NCBI RefSeq assembly: GCF_023195695.1
Contig: NZ_JALPQG010000001.1
Coordinates: forward strand, 124,001 to 188,000
DNA from: Aliiroseovarius sp. S1339
GTDB lineage: Bacteria > Pseudomonadota > Alphaproteobacteria > Rhodobacterales > Rhodobacteraceae
Length of the DNA: 64,000 nt
Direction: 5' to 3'
A program made the translations under genes and the position numbers. The notes beneath the pieces were generated by a model. It saw only the letters and a program-made list of their open reading frames with translations, was not told the DNA's origin and did not search any database. Positions 54,793 through 63,329 of this stretch are shown in pieces. The stretch's first letter is position 1. Every line of letters starts with the position of its first letter.

Positions 54793-55497
54793 ATGTCCGA
54801 CCAAGAAGACGAAATCATCCTGAGCGAGCTTAACGATGAAGAGCTTGTGCTGCAGATGCATGACGACCTGTATGATGGCCTTGCCGAAGAGATCACGGAA
54901 GGCGTGAACATCCTGCTAGAGCGTGACTGGGCCCCTTACAAAGTCCTGACCGAAGCACTTGTTGCAGGCATGACCATCGTCGGGCATGATTTCCGCGATG
55001 GCATCCTTTTTGTGCCCGAAGTGCTGTTGGCCGCCAACGCGATGAAGGCCGGCATGGCCATTCTGAAGCCGCTTCTGATCGCGACAGGTGCGCCGCGCAT
55101 GGGCAAGATGGTCATTGGCACCGTGAAGGGCGACATCCACGACATCGGCAAGAACCTCGTGTCGATGATGATGGAAGGTGCGGGTTTTGAAGTCGTCGAT
55201 CTGGGCATCAACAATGCCGTCGACAGCTATCTTGACGCGCTTGAGGCTGAACAGGCGGACATTCTGGGTATGTCGGCGCTGCTGACCACAACGATGCCGT
55301 ATATGAAGGTCGTGATCGACACGATGATCGAAAAAGGCATTCGCGACGACTATACCATTCTGGTTGGGGGCGCGCCGCTGAATGAGGAATTTGGCAAAGC
55401 GATTGGTGCGGACAGCTATTGCCGTGATGCAGCCGTCGCGGTTGAGACGGCGAAAGACTACATGCTGCGCAAACACAACCAACTTGCGGCTGGCTGA
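54793..55497 (+). CDS. Corrinoid (B12-binding) methyltransfer protein
   Basis: The 234-residue protein has the two domains of MetH/MtbC-type corrinoid proteins: a helical cap (about 15-95, VPEVLLAANAMKAGM) and a Rossmann cobalamin domain with the axial-ligand motif GDIHDIGKN (Asp114, His116, Gly119), GMSALLTTTM (Ser161) and ILVGGAPL. It carries a methyl group on cobalamin between a donor methyltransferase and an acceptor such as the homocysteine methyltransferase encoded 1.3 kb upstream. It may therefore be the B12 part of a split methionine synthase. A strong terminator follows. Confidence 0.93.
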   Translation: MSDQEDEIILSELNDEELVLQMHDDLYDGLAEEITEGVNILLERDWAPYKVLTEALVAGMTIVGHDFRDGILFVPEVLLAANAMKAGMAILKPLLIATGAPRMGKMVIGTVKGDIHDIGKNLVSMMMEGAGFEVVDLGINNAVDSYLDALEAEQADILGMSALLTTTMPYMKVVIDTMIEKGIRDDYTILVGGAPLNEEFGKAIGADSYCRDAAVAVETAKDYMLRKHNQLAAG

Positions 55498-55517
55498 TCC
55501 TTCTGAACAAGACGTAT

Positions 55518-55552
55518 CAAGGCCCTGCCCGCGCGGTGGGGCCTTTTCTTTT
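55518..55552 (+). terminator. Intrinsic terminator after the corrinoid protein gene
   Basis: AAGGCCC and GGGCCTT pair around a GC-rich loop, followed by TTCTTTT. It lies about 20 bp past the stop codon and 27 bp before the next gene, so read-through to the following pair may be partial. Confidence 0.8.
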
Positions 55553-55578
55553 GGCACGCCAGACCCCAGATTAATCAG

Positions 55579-55764
55579 ATGAGCAAAACGCGTTTCTTTT
55601 TTCTGATCACGCTGGTGATCCTGGCGGGCGGGCTAACAGTGCTGATCGCCAGCCTTGCGGTTGCCTCTGGCAAGCTGGATGGGCAGGTCGCGATGGCACT
55701 TTTGCCTTTGGTCATGTTGGCGTCCATCGGCATCAGGGCGTTATCAGGCAGGAACGGCCAATGA
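55579..55764 (+). CDS. Small membrane protein, 61 residues, ahead of DUF1638
   Basis: The protein has two hydrophobic segments (about 6-29 and 37-55) and short charged ends (MSKTR, SGRNGQ), so it is a small inner-membrane protein with two helices. I do not recognise a family. Its stop codon overlaps the DUF1638 start by 4 bases (ATGA), which shows that the two are translated together. Its place right after the corrinoid gene suggests a role in the same process. Confidence 0.7.
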   Translation: MSKTRFFFLITLVILAGGLTVLIASLAVASGKLDGQVAMALLPLVMLASIGIRALSGRNGQ

Positions 55765-56399
55765 AACTAAGTGATGAGCGCCTGACACAAGATGGGCTGG
55801 CCCCAACTGACGCCTCGGCGAAGGTTTTGATATTGGCGTGTGGCGCGCTGGCCAACGAAATTCTGGCGCTTATCCGGCTGAACGGTTGGCATCACATGAG
55901 CCTGACCTGCCTGCCCGCGATCCTGCACAACACGCCTGACCGTATCCCCGATGCGGTGCGCGCAGCCGTGAAGATCCACAGGTCCGATTTCGATCAGATA
56001 TTTCTGGCCTATGCTGATTGCGGCACGGGCGGGCAGTTGACCGCACTTTGTGACGAGTTGGGGATCGAAATGATCAAAGGGCCGCATTGTTACAGTTTTT
56101 TTGAAGGCAACGACGCCTTCGCCGTGCGCGCAGAAGACGAGATCGACGTTTTCTATCTGACCGATTTTTTGGCGCGGGGGTTTGAGAGCTTCGTGATCAA
56201 GCCCCTTGGCCTGGATCGCCATCCCGAATTGCGGGACATGTATTTTGGCCATTACACCCGTCTGATCTATCTGGCGCAGACCGACAATCCCGATCTGGAT
56301 CGCATGGCCGAAGCAGCGGCAGAGCGGATTGGGTTGCGTTATGAACGGAAGTTCACCGGGTTTGGCGATCTGGCCGCAGCGCTTCAGCCATTAGGGTAA
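55761..56399 (+). CDS. DUF1638 family protein
   Basis: The 212-residue DUF1638 protein has VLILACGALANEILAL at the N-terminus, LTCLPAILHNTPDRIPDAV, a YADCGTGGQL loop with conserved Cys and a GPHCYSFFEG segment with Cys and His. The Cys/His set hints at metal or corrinoid chemistry, but no activity is established. As I recall, genes of this family often sit next to corrinoid methyltransferase genes, as here. It ends exactly where the sufE stop codon begins on the other strand. Confidence 0.85.
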   Translation: MKLSDERLTQDGLAPTDASAKVLILACGALANEILALIRLNGWHHMSLTCLPAILHNTPDRIPDAVRAAVKIHRSDFDQIFLAYADCGTGGQLTALCDELGIEMIKGPHCYSFFEGNDAFAVRAEDEIDVFYLTDFLARGFESFVIKPLGLDRHPELRDMYFGHYTRLIYLAQTDNPDLDRMAEAAAERIGLRYERKFTGFGDLAAALQPLG

Positions 56400-56810
56400 T
56401 CAGACAGCTTCGGCGGCGTGAAGGCGAATGCGTTCGACCATCGCGCGCACGCCGTTCGACCGCTGCGATGAAAGATGTTCGTTCAGCCCAAGGCGCGCAA
56501 GTTCCGCCGGCGCATCGATTTTTGCAACATCGGACACGGGCACATCGTTATAAAGCGCGGCCAGCACTGCGATCAAACCTTTCACAATCATGGCATCACT
56601 GTCGCCGCGAAACCGGAATGTGGCGTTCTCAATTTCAGGATGCAGCCAGACCTGACTGGCGCAACCTTCAACCTTGGTGGCGGGCACTTTCAACGCGTCC
56701 TCCAATGGCTGCAGCGACTTTCCCATGTCGATGACCGTGGCATAGCGGTCTTCCCAATCGTCCAGAAACTCGAAATCTTCGACAATCTCTTCAAAAGCTG
56801 CACTGGCCAT
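56400..56810 (-). CDS. sufE: SufE family sulfur-transfer protein
   Basis: The 136-residue SufE-type protein has the acceptor cysteine in TKVEGCASQVW (Cys50), on a loop that takes persulfide from the cysteine desulfurase SufS for Fe-S cluster assembly. The flanking FRFRGDSDAMIVKGLIAVL and LGLNEHLSSQRSNGV segments match the family. It is a single gene here, away from any suf operon. Its stop codon abuts that of DUF1638. Confidence 0.95.
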   Translation of the reverse strand: MASAAFEEIVEDFEFLDDWEDRYATVIDMGKSLQPLEDALKVPATKVEGCASQVWLHPEIENATFRFRGDSDAMIVKGLIAVLAALYNDVPVSDVAKIDAPAELARLGLNEHLSSQRSNGVRAMVERIRLHAAEAV

Positions 56811-56949
56811 ACTGGCTGATCCTTCTTTTCCGTCGCCTTTCAGTTAGGGCGAACGACACCAAAGGTCCAGACCCTGACCTATGCGCAGTGTTCTCTTTTC
56901 AAATCTTCACACATGGGCTAACCCTTTGGTTAGAAGAAGAGGAGCGACC

Positions 56950-57429
56950 ATGACCCTGCGCCGTTTTGCCCTGCCCACCCTATTGATCGGTCTCGTTTTG
57001 GGGCTAAGCGCCTGTGGTGGCTCTGCGAACCTGAACCCAGTTAACTGGTTTCGGTCAGATGGCGTGAAAGAGGTCGCGGTGATCCCAGAAGGTGGTTTTC
57101 TTGAGGATCAGGAATTTCGTGGGCTGGTCACGCAAGTCGTCGAATTGCAGGTTTTGCGCAGCACAGGCGGCGCGATCATCCGCGCCAAAGGCCTGCCGCC
57201 GCGTCTGGGCTATTGGGATGCCGAGCTTGTGCCCGAAAACTTCGAGCGCCCGGTTGATGGCGTGCTGACCTATATGTTCCGCATCAGCGAGCCACCCTAT
57301 CGCACGAACGCTGGCCGCCCGAAACAACGCGAAGTGCTGGTCGGTCAGTTCGTATCCAACACCAAGCTGCAAGGTGTTCGGTCGATCCGCGTTGTGGGCG
57401 AGAGCAACAGCCGATCATCCAGCCGTTAA
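56950..57429 (+). CDS. Lipoprotein of unknown function
   Basis: The 159-residue protein has a signal peptide and a lipobox ending GLSAC (Cys near residue 23), followed by GGSANLNPVNWF. The mature part has no motif I recognise; it seems rich in beta strands and ends with a Ser/Arg tail (NSRSSSR). It should sit in the membrane on the periplasmic side. The ATG at 56950 has AAGAGGAG close upstream, whereas an earlier in-frame ATG would put the signal peptide inside the protein. It converges with rnd. Confidence 0.72.
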   Translation: MTLRRFALPTLLIGLVLGLSACGGSANLNPVNWFRSDGVKEVAVIPEGGFLEDQEFRGLVTQVVELQVLRSTGGAIIRAKGLPPRLGYWDAELVPENFERPVDGVLTYMFRISEPPYRTNAGRPKQREVLVGQFVSNTKLQGVRSIRVVGESNSRSSSR

Positions 57430-57434
57430 AGTTC

Positions 57435-57471
57435 AAAAACAATGTATTGAGGGGGTTTGTTAAACCTCAAA
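57435..57471. terminator. Weak hairpin between the lipoprotein gene and rnd
   Basis: TTGAGG and CCTCAA arms with inner GGTTT/AAACC pairs form a hairpin that overlaps the end of rnd. On the minus strand it is followed by TACATTGTTTTT. It could end transcription from either side, but the T-run is displaced. Confidence 0.35.
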
Positions 57472-58620
57472 CACCTCAACACGCTGACCTTTTGCCGCCA
57501 AACCAAGCTTGCCTTCACACAGGCGCAGCGCGTCATTTCCGAACACTTCTGCTCGCCAGCCGTGCAGCGATTGAACATCGCGTTTGCCAGCGGCCAGTGC
57601 GTCCAGATCCGCCGCAGAGGCTATCAGTTTCTGGGCGACCTTCTCTTGTTCGCACCGGGCTTTCAGCAGCACACGCAGCAGGTCCGCCAGTGCCGGGTTC
57701 ACCTGCAACTTGTCGCGCGACTTGTCAGACGCTTGCGGCAAATCTTCCTGCGCCATTTCGACGCCAGCGGTGACCGCATTCAGAATGCCTTCGGCAATCT
57801 CGCCCTTGCGGGCTTCGCGCAGCAGCAGGCGGGATCGGCCAAGGTCTTGCATGTTGCGTGGCTTGGTCGAGGCAAGCTCCATCAACGCATCGTCTTTCAT
57901 CACGCGGTTGCGCGGGATGTTTCGCGATTGAGCATAGGCCTCACGAAACCGCGCAAGTTCCTTGGCAATCCCCAGAAACCGCGCGGAATTTGTCCGGGTT
58001 TTCAAACGCTTCCAAGCGTCTTCGGGATGAATGGTATAGATCGCAGGATCAGTGAGCATGGACAATTCTTCTTCAACCCAAGGGCCGCGCCCGGATTTCT
58101 TCAGCTCTGCAGCCAGATGCTCATAGATTTGACGCAGATGGGTCACATCCCCGATCGCATAGGTCTTCTGCGCGTCGGTTAGCGGGCGGCGCGACCAGTC
58201 GGTAAAGCGGCTGGACTTGTCCATTGGCGCTTTTGCAATCTTGCGCACCAGCGTTTCATATCCCGCCTGATCACCAAACCCGCAGACCATCGCGGCCACT
58301 TGCGTGTCAAACAGCGGTTTCGGAAAGACGTCGGCCTCAACAAAGAAAATCTCTAGATCCTGACGGGCGGCGTGGAACACCTTGACCACGTTTTCGTCGC
58401 GAAACAGGTCATAGAGGGGCTCCAATGAAAGCCCATCGACCAGCGGGTCAACCAGCACGGCATCTTCGTCCGCTTCACCGGGCACAGCCAGCTGCACAAG
58501 GCAAAGCTTGGAATAATAGGTGCGTTCGCGCAGAAACTCGGTATCGACCGTCACATAAGGATGGGTGGCGGCGCGAGTGCAAAAATCAGCCAGCGCCTCG
58601 GTCGTGGTAATCGTGATCAT
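57460..58620 (-). CDS. rnd: Ribonuclease D
   Basis: The 386-residue DEDDy 3'-5' exonuclease has its acidic residues in YVTVDTEFLRE (Asp and Glu near residue 21-23), FHAARQDLE, and YAIGDVTHLRQIYE, followed by two HRDC-like helical domains (about 205-380). RNase D trims tRNA and other stable RNA precursors. The length is typical. It is transcribed alone; the intergenic gap to purN is about 100 bp. Confidence 0.97.
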   Translation of the reverse strand: MITITTTEALADFCTRAATHPYVTVDTEFLRERTYYSKLCLVQLAVPGEADEDAVLVDPLVDGLSLEPLYDLFRDENVVKVFHAARQDLEIFFVEADVFPKPLFDTQVAAMVCGFGDQAGYETLVRKIAKAPMDKSSRFTDWSRRPLTDAQKTYAIGDVTHLRQIYEHLAAELKKSGRGPWVEEELSMLTDPAIYTIHPEDAWKRLKTRTNSARFLGIAKELARFREAYAQSRNIPRNRVMKDDALMELASTKPRNMQDLGRSRLLLREARKGEIAEGILNAVTAGVEMAQEDLPQASDKSRDKLQVNPALADLLRVLLKARCEQEKVAQKLIASAADLDALAAGKRDVQSLHGWRAEVFGNDALRLCEGKLGLAAKGQRVEVFEV

Positions 58621-58685
58621 ACAGGGTCTTTCTGCTCGTTTCTGGTTCCCGTTAGGGTGTTTTGACGGGTTTAAGGCGAAAGCGC

Positions 58686-58724
58686 GAAAAAGAAAACCCT
58701 AGGGCGCATTGTGATGCTTAGGGC
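58686..58724 (-). terminator. Intrinsic terminator after purM-purN
   Basis: On the minus strand CCCTA and TAGGG form the outer arms and GCAT/ATGC an inner stem, followed by TTTTCTTTTT. It begins within the last bases of purN. Confidence 0.55.
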
Positions 58725-59329
58725 AGCCGAACCGGCGTTATGTCGCCGCTGGCAAAACGGTGCAGCACGGCGGGGTAGAGCAGATGTTCCTGCACCAAAA
58801 CCCGCGCGGCCAGCGTGTCGGCGCTGTCGCCCGGCTGGATCGGCACGTGGGCTTGTCCAAGGATCGGGCCGCCATCCAGTTCGGCCGTGACCTCATGCAC
58901 CGAACAGCCGCCTTCCGCGTCGCCCGCGTCGATGGCACGTTGATGGGTGTGCAGCCCTTTGTATTTTGGCAATAGCGACGGGTGGATGTTCAGGCAACGC
59001 CCAGACCATTTGGCGGTGAAGGTTTCGCTCAGGATGCGCATGAAGCCTGCCAGACAGATGATATCTGGCTGGGCGCTTTCCAGCACGGTATTCAACGCAG
59101 CCTCGAACCCTGCCCGGTCGCCTTTGAAGTTACGATGATCCACGACGGCGGTCGGCACGCCCAGATCGCGGGCTTTCCGCAAACCACCTGCGTCGGGCAC
59201 ATTGGACAGAACCAGACAGGGCCGCGCCGGGTGATCGCCGGTCATCGACTTGACCAGCGTCACCATATTCGAGCCGCTACCTGAAATCAGGATGGCGACC
59301 CGCTTATGCGCCCCGCCCGTGTCGCTCAC
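58718..59329 (-). CDS. purN: Phosphoribosylglycinamide formyltransferase
   Basis: The 203-residue enzyme transfers a formyl group from 10-formyl-tetrahydrofolate to GAR. The substrate loop [14 protein letters not shown], the catalytic [19 protein letters not shown] (Asn, His) and the Asp in [10 protein letters not shown] are all present. It overlaps purM by 4 bases (start codon within the purM stop), the usual purM-purN order. Confidence 0.97.
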   Translation of the reverse strand: MSDTGGAHKRVAILISGSGSNMVTLVKSMTGDHPARPCLVLSNVPDAGGLRKARDLGVPTAVVDHRNFKGDRAGFEAALNTVLESAQPDIICLAGFMRILSETFTAKWSGRCLNIHPSLLPKYKGLHTHQRAIDAGDAEGGCSVHEVTAELDGGPILGQAHVPIQPGDSADTLAARVLVQEHLLYPAVLHRFASGDITPVRLP

Positions 59330-60375
59330 AGAAGCGAGCCGAGGTAGCTCACGCCCTCACCGCTTTGGATGCGGCCCATTTGCGTGACGCGTTCGCCTGC
59401 TTGCGTTAGCTTTTCGGTCAGGGCGACAGCCTGTTTGGCGTCGACGACCAGCACCATGCCCTGCCCCGAATTGAACGTTTTCAGCAACTCCGCCTCGGAC
59501 ATCTGACCGGTTTGCGCCAGCCATTTAAATACTGGTGGCAAGTCCCATGCATCCAGATCGACCAACGCGCCCATGCCTTCGGGCAGAACGCGTGGTAGGT
59601 TTTCGGTCAGGCCACCGCCGGTGATATGGGCCAACGCATGAACGCCCCCTGCCCGCACCGCGTCCAGCGCTTGGCGCACATAAAGGCGCGTTGGGGCCAG
59701 CAATGCTTCGCCCAGCGTGACCTGCGCATCCCATGGGCAGTCCGCGTCCCAACCAAGGCCCGAGACCTCGACCAGTTTGCGCACCAGAGAATAGCCGTTT
59801 GAATGAACGCCGTCCGAGGCCAGCCCCAGAAGGACATCGCCTTCGCGCACGCCTTTCGGCAGGTCTGTGCCCCGCTCCATCGCGCCGACCGAGAACCCGG
59901 CCAGATCAAAATCGCCATCTTCGTACATGCCGGGCATTTCAGCGGTTTCGCCACCGATCAGCGCGCAGCCGGACAACTCGCAGCCTTTCGCGATACCTTC
60001 GATGATCCGCGCGGCCTTGTCGGTTTTCAGACGGCCTGTGGCGAAATAATCGAGGAAGAACAAAGGCTCGGCCCCCTGACACACAAGGTCATTCACGCAC
60101 ATGGCGACAAGATCAATGCCGATCGTGTCCACATTGCCTGTGTCAATCGCGATGCGCAGCTTGGTGCCGACGCCATCGGTGGCCGACACCAGCACCGGAT
60201 CCGTGAAGCCCGCACCCTTCAGGTCAAACAGCGCGCCGAAGCCACCCAGCCCCGCCATCACGCCCGGACGGTTGGTGCGTTTGGCGGCGGGTTTGATCCG
60301 TTCAACCAATGCGTTGCCCGCGTCAATATCCACGCCTGCGTCGGCATAGGTGATGCCCTTCGATGCGTCGCTCAT
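59326..60375 (-). CDS. purM: Phosphoribosylformylglycinamidine cyclo-ligase
   Basis: The 349-residue AIR synthase belongs to the PurM/SelD ATP-binding superfamily. It begins [22 protein letters not shown] and contains [18 protein letters not shown] and [11 protein letters not shown] in order. The ATG at 60375 has GGGGGA upstream; the longer open frame lacks family sequence. purN follows with a 4-base overlap. Upstream, 123 bp separate it from the divergent tRNA gene. Confidence 0.97.
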   Translation of the reverse strand: MSDASKGITYADAGVDIDAGNALVERIKPAAKRTNRPGVMAGLGGFGALFDLKGAGFTDPVLVSATDGVGTKLRIAIDTGNVDTIGIDLVAMCVNDLVCQGAEPLFFLDYFATGRLKTDKAARIIEGIAKGCELSGCALIGGETAEMPGMYEDGDFDLAGFSVGAMERGTDLPKGVREGDVLLGLASDGVHSNGYSLVRKLVEVSGLGWDADCPWDAQVTLGEALLAPTRLYVRQALDAVRAGGVHALAHITGGGLTENLPRVLPEGMGALVDLDAWDLPPVFKWLAQTGQMSEAELLKTFNSGQGMVLVVDAKQAVALTEKLTQAGERVTQMGRIQSGEGVSYLGSLL

Positions 60376-60498
60376 CTGGTCCCCCGATTGACCTGCATAA
60401 AAACTGCGCCTGCGATAGCTTAAGGGCGGCAAAGAGTCCACGCCTCGCTTGACGCCACGCGCCAGTTTGCTAGCAAGGGCGCACGATGAGAGTACAGT

Positions 60499-60574
60499 GG
60501 GCCTGTAGCTCAACGGTTAGAGCAGAGCGCTCATAACGCTTTGGTTGGGGGTTCAAATCCCTCCGGGCCTACCA
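60499..60574 (+). tRNA. tRNA with anticodon CAT, probably tRNA-Ile2
   Basis: The cloverleaf has acceptor GGGCCTG/CGGGCCT (with G-T pairs), anticodon stem GAGCG/CGCTT with loop CTCATAA, T-arm GGGGG-TTCAAAT-CCCTC and an encoded CCA. It is not the initiator (no three G-C pairs in the anticodon stem and a normal acceptor start). The GGTTAGAGCAG and GCTTTGGT segments resemble tRNA-Ile2, whose C34 is changed to lysidine by TilS, more than elongator tRNA-Met. Confidence 0.92.
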
Positions 60575-60582
60575 CCATCACG

Positions 60583-60614
60583 ACAAAGGCAGCACGCGGC
60601 ACCCTTTGTTTTAT
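60583..60614 (+). terminator. Intrinsic terminator after tRNA-Ile2
   Basis: ACAAAGG and CCTTTGT pair around a 13-base loop, followed by TTTATT. It lies 9 bp past the tRNA and overlaps the end of the convergent kinase gene. Confidence 0.65.
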
Positions 60615-61954
60615 TGCGGCAATACAAATTCAACCTTCAACCCGCCCAGATCGGCGCTTTCGCCCAGCCGCAAATGGCCGCCATGGCCGCGTGCGATGTC
60701 GCTGGCAATCGCCAATCCAAGCCCAACGCCAGAGCCTTTGTCCTGATTGCGCGCCTTATCCAGACGCGCAAAGGGCTTCAGCGCTTCTTCGCGGGCGTCA
60801 GGCGGAATGCCCGGCCCGTCATCTTCGACCACAAAGCGCAGATCGCCGCGCCCGGTGACAAGCGACAGGCGCGCATGGGTGCCGTAACGGGTCGCGTTGC
60901 CCAGAAGGTTCTCCAAAGCACGTTCTAACGCAGCCCGGCGCAGCGGGCGCATGCCGGGATCAGCCACTTCGCCCAACGTGACGTTCTGCCCGGCCCGCGC
61001 GGCATTGTCAGCCAAGTGGCGGGTCAGCGCGGCAAGGTCGACCGGTTCGGGATCATCCTCCAGCGCGTCAGAGCGGGCAAAGCTCAGGAAGCGATCCACC
61101 AGACGCTCCATATCATCGACATCGCGTTCCAGATCTTCGCGGCTGTCGTCGTCGATCATCGCCAGTCCAAGACGCAGGCGGGTCAGCGGCGTGCGCAAGT
61201 CGTGGCTGACACCAGACAGCATCAGGGTGCGCTGTTCGATCTGTCGCTCAAGGCGGGATCTCATATCCAGAAACGCTTTGCCAGCCGACCGAACCTCGGT
61301 AGCGCCAGCCAACTTATAGGGCACGACCTGCCCTTTACCGAAGGCCTCAGCGGCGCGGGCCAATCGTCGTATGGGCCTGAGCTGATTGCGTAGGAAAAGA
61401 TAGGCGATCAGCGTCATCAACACACCCGTCGCCACCATCAATACCAGCAATTGGTGGGGATTCGACGCCGACACGCGGTCGCGCGAAAACCCCACCCGCA
61501 TTGGGCCGTGTTTGGTATTGATGCCCACAACAACGCCCGCCCGCGAAGATTTGAGATCCACCCCCGTCAGCGTTGGCAAGCCTGCGCTCAGTGTTCTGGC
61601 AACCCACTGTCCGGTAAGATCAGTCAATCGAATTGACGTCTCAACCGGCGCGCCAGGCAAATCCAGTTGCATTGCAAGCGGAGCAATCACCTGCTCAACA
61701 CCTTGCACCGCGGCGGCAGGCGTGGCGGAGGCATTCACCTCGGCCAACAGGTATTCAAGCTCCAACACGACCGCCGACGTCATCTGAACGGTGATCCGGT
61801 TAAAATGCCGCTGTATGAACACGACGGAGACGACAAGCTGCAAGGCCACGATGGGTACAATCAGAATCAGAGCCGCCCGCCCATAAAGTCCGCGCGGCAT
61901 GAACTGCTTAAGCCAAGCAAAATCGAGAAACCGGTTTTTAGGCAACTGAACCAT
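60611..61954 (-). CDS. EnvZ-like sensor histidine kinase
   Basis: The 447-residue kinase has membrane helices at about 28-47 and 167-188, a periplasmic domain between them, a HAMP domain (about 190-240), the phosphoacceptor motif SGVSHDLRTPLTRLRL (His251) and an ATPase domain with NLLGNATRYG, DDGPGIP and GVGLGLAIA. The H-box and HAMP style match EnvZ. No response regulator gene is adjacent in the window, although its partner would normally be an OmpR-type regulator. It is divergent from the MBL-fold gene. Confidence 0.88.
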   Translation of the reverse strand: MVQLPKNRFLDFAWLKQFMPRGLYGRAALILIVPIVALQLVVSVVFIQRHFNRITVQMTSAVVLELEYLLAEVNASATPAAAVQGVEQVIAPLAMQLDLPGAPVETSIRLTDLTGQWVARTLSAGLPTLTGVDLKSSRAGVVVGINTKHGPMRVGFSRDRVSASNPHQLLVLMVATGVLMTLIAYLFLRNQLRPIRRLARAAEAFGKGQVVPYKLAGATEVRSAGKAFLDMRSRLERQIEQRTLMLSGVSHDLRTPLTRLRLGLAMIDDDSREDLERDVDDMERLVDRFLSFARSDALEDDPEPVDLAALTRHLADNAARAGQNVTLGEVADPGMRPLRRAALERALENLLGNATRYGTHARLSLVTGRGDLRFVVEDDGPGIPPDAREEALKPFARLDKARNQDKGSGVGLGLAIASDIARGHGGHLRLGESADLGGLKVEFVLPQ

Positions 61955-62043
61955 GGCCAGACCCTATGACGCAGCGCCGCGCTTGCCAAGCGGCGACCGC
62001 GCGGGGTTACTGTGACCTGAGATTCGACAGAAGTGAGGCCACA

Positions 62044-62967
62044 ATGGCAGACAACACTGGCGCTCCGGGCCGCCCGCCTGCAGGCGTTATGACGGCGTTG
62101 CATCCCGGCATCCGTCGGATCATCGCGCCCAACCCGTCGCCGATGACCTATTGGGGCACCAACACTTTCATTCTGGGTGAAGGCGACGTGGCGGTGATCG
62201 ACCCCGGCCCGGCTGATCGGGCGCACATGGACGCGATCCTATCGGGCCTTGCACGGGGCGAACGTGTGACAGAAATTCTGGTCACCCACGCCCATCTTGA
62301 CCACTCGCCACTGGCTCGGCATTTGTCCGAGGCGACGGGTGCACCCGTAATCGCCTTCGGCAATGCCCGTGCCGGGCGCAGCGCGGTTATGCAAGACCTT
62401 GTCGCGCGCGGGCTGAAGTCTGGCGGCGAAGGCGTGGACGCAGGGTTCACGCCGGACATCTGCGTTGCGGATGGCGAATTTTTTCAGGCCGGCGGTTTTG
62501 AAATCGAAGTTATCTGGACCCCGGGCCACTTCTCTAATCACCTCAGCTTTGCCACACAAGGTATTGTTTTTACGGGCGATCACGTCATGGGCTGGGCAAG
62601 CTCACTGGTTTCTCCACCCGACGGCGATCTGACCGCCTTCATGGCCTCTTGCGCAAAACTCGCCGCTCGGTGCGACCGCATCTACTACCCTGCACACGGA
62701 TTGGAGATCACAGATCCAGCCGCGCGCATGGCTTGGCTGATCGCCCACCGCAAGTCGCGCGAAAATGACATACTGGCGGCCCTGTCCCACGCCAGGCCGA
62801 TCGCCATCCCGGCCTTAACACGCGCGATCTATACCGACACTCCCGCCCCATTGATACCAGCCGCAGAACGCAATGTCTTCGCCCATCTGATCGACCTGTC
62901 GACCCGCAAAATCGTTGCTGCGGAGCCGCAACTTGAGGCCCACGCAGATTTTCGCAGGATCGGCTGA
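62044..62967 (+). CDS. MBL-fold metallohydrolase (LACTB2-like)
   Basis: The 307-residue metallo-beta-lactamase-fold protein has the zinc motif THAHLDHSPLARH (HxHxDH near residue 79), a later GDHVMGW (Asp/His) and a His in YPAHGLE. A C-terminal winged-helix-like part (about 240-300, with RKSRENDILAAL) matches the LACTB2/YqjG-type hydrolases, some of which act on RNA. The ATG at 62044 has GAGG upstream. The substrate is unknown. It is followed by tRNA-Asn. Confidence 0.87.
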   Translation: MADNTGAPGRPPAGVMTALHPGIRRIIAPNPSPMTYWGTNTFILGEGDVAVIDPGPADRAHMDAILSGLARGERVTEILVTHAHLDHSPLARHLSEATGAPVIAFGNARAGRSAVMQDLVARGLKSGGEGVDAGFTPDICVADGEFFQAGGFEIEVIWTPGHFSNHLSFATQGIVFTGDHVMGWASSLVSPPDGDLTAFMASCAKLAARCDRIYYPAHGLEITDPAARMAWLIAHRKSRENDILAALSHARPIAIPALTRAIYTDTPAPLIPAAERNVFAHLIDLSTRKIVAAEPQLEAHADFRRIG

Positions 62968-63023
62968 AAAAACGCTAATAGCTCTTGCGGCCCGGAATCG
63001 CACTTGTTATATCGCCCACGTGT

Positions 63024-63098
63024 TCCGGCGTAGCTCAGCGGTAGAGCAGTTGACTGTTAATCAATTGGTCGTAGGTTCGATCCCTACCGCCGGAGCCA
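63024..63098 (+). tRNA. tRNA-Asn (anticodon GTT)
   Basis: The cloverleaf is complete: acceptor TCCGGCG/CGCCGGA, anticodon loop CTGTTAA (anticodon GTT) in a TTGA/TCAA-type stem, T-arm GTAGG-TTCGATC-CCTAC, discriminator G and encoded CCA. It marks the junction between core genes and an AT-richer region that leads into a restriction gene. Confidence 0.96.
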
Positions 63099-63208
63099 AA
63101 TTTTCTTATAGATAACAATCCCGTAGAGATACAATTGCGGGGCGGTATTTTTCTGGATTTTAGCAAAAAGTACCGTAAATCGTGTGAAAATCTCCCTTTT
63201 GGCACATG

Positions 63209-63230
63209 AACGGGTGAATAACGGGTGAAT
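63209..63230 (+). repeat. Tandem 11-bp repeat downstream of tRNA-Asn
   Basis: AACGGGTGAAT occurs twice in tandem with no gap. Nearby, TGGCACATgAACG (63199-63211) recurs as TGGCACATcAACG (63286-63298), an imperfect direct repeat. The whole stretch 63099-63329 is AT-richer than the rest of the window and has no gene; it may hold recombination or control sites of an integrated element. Confidence 0.6.
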
Positions 63231-63329
63231 CCAATTCGGTGGAAGTGAACCGTTTTTTCTCCCTTGTCAGGGGATGATTCTAAAATGGCACATCAACGTA
63301 GCTGTCATGCGAGAGCACTGTCGAAAGCG

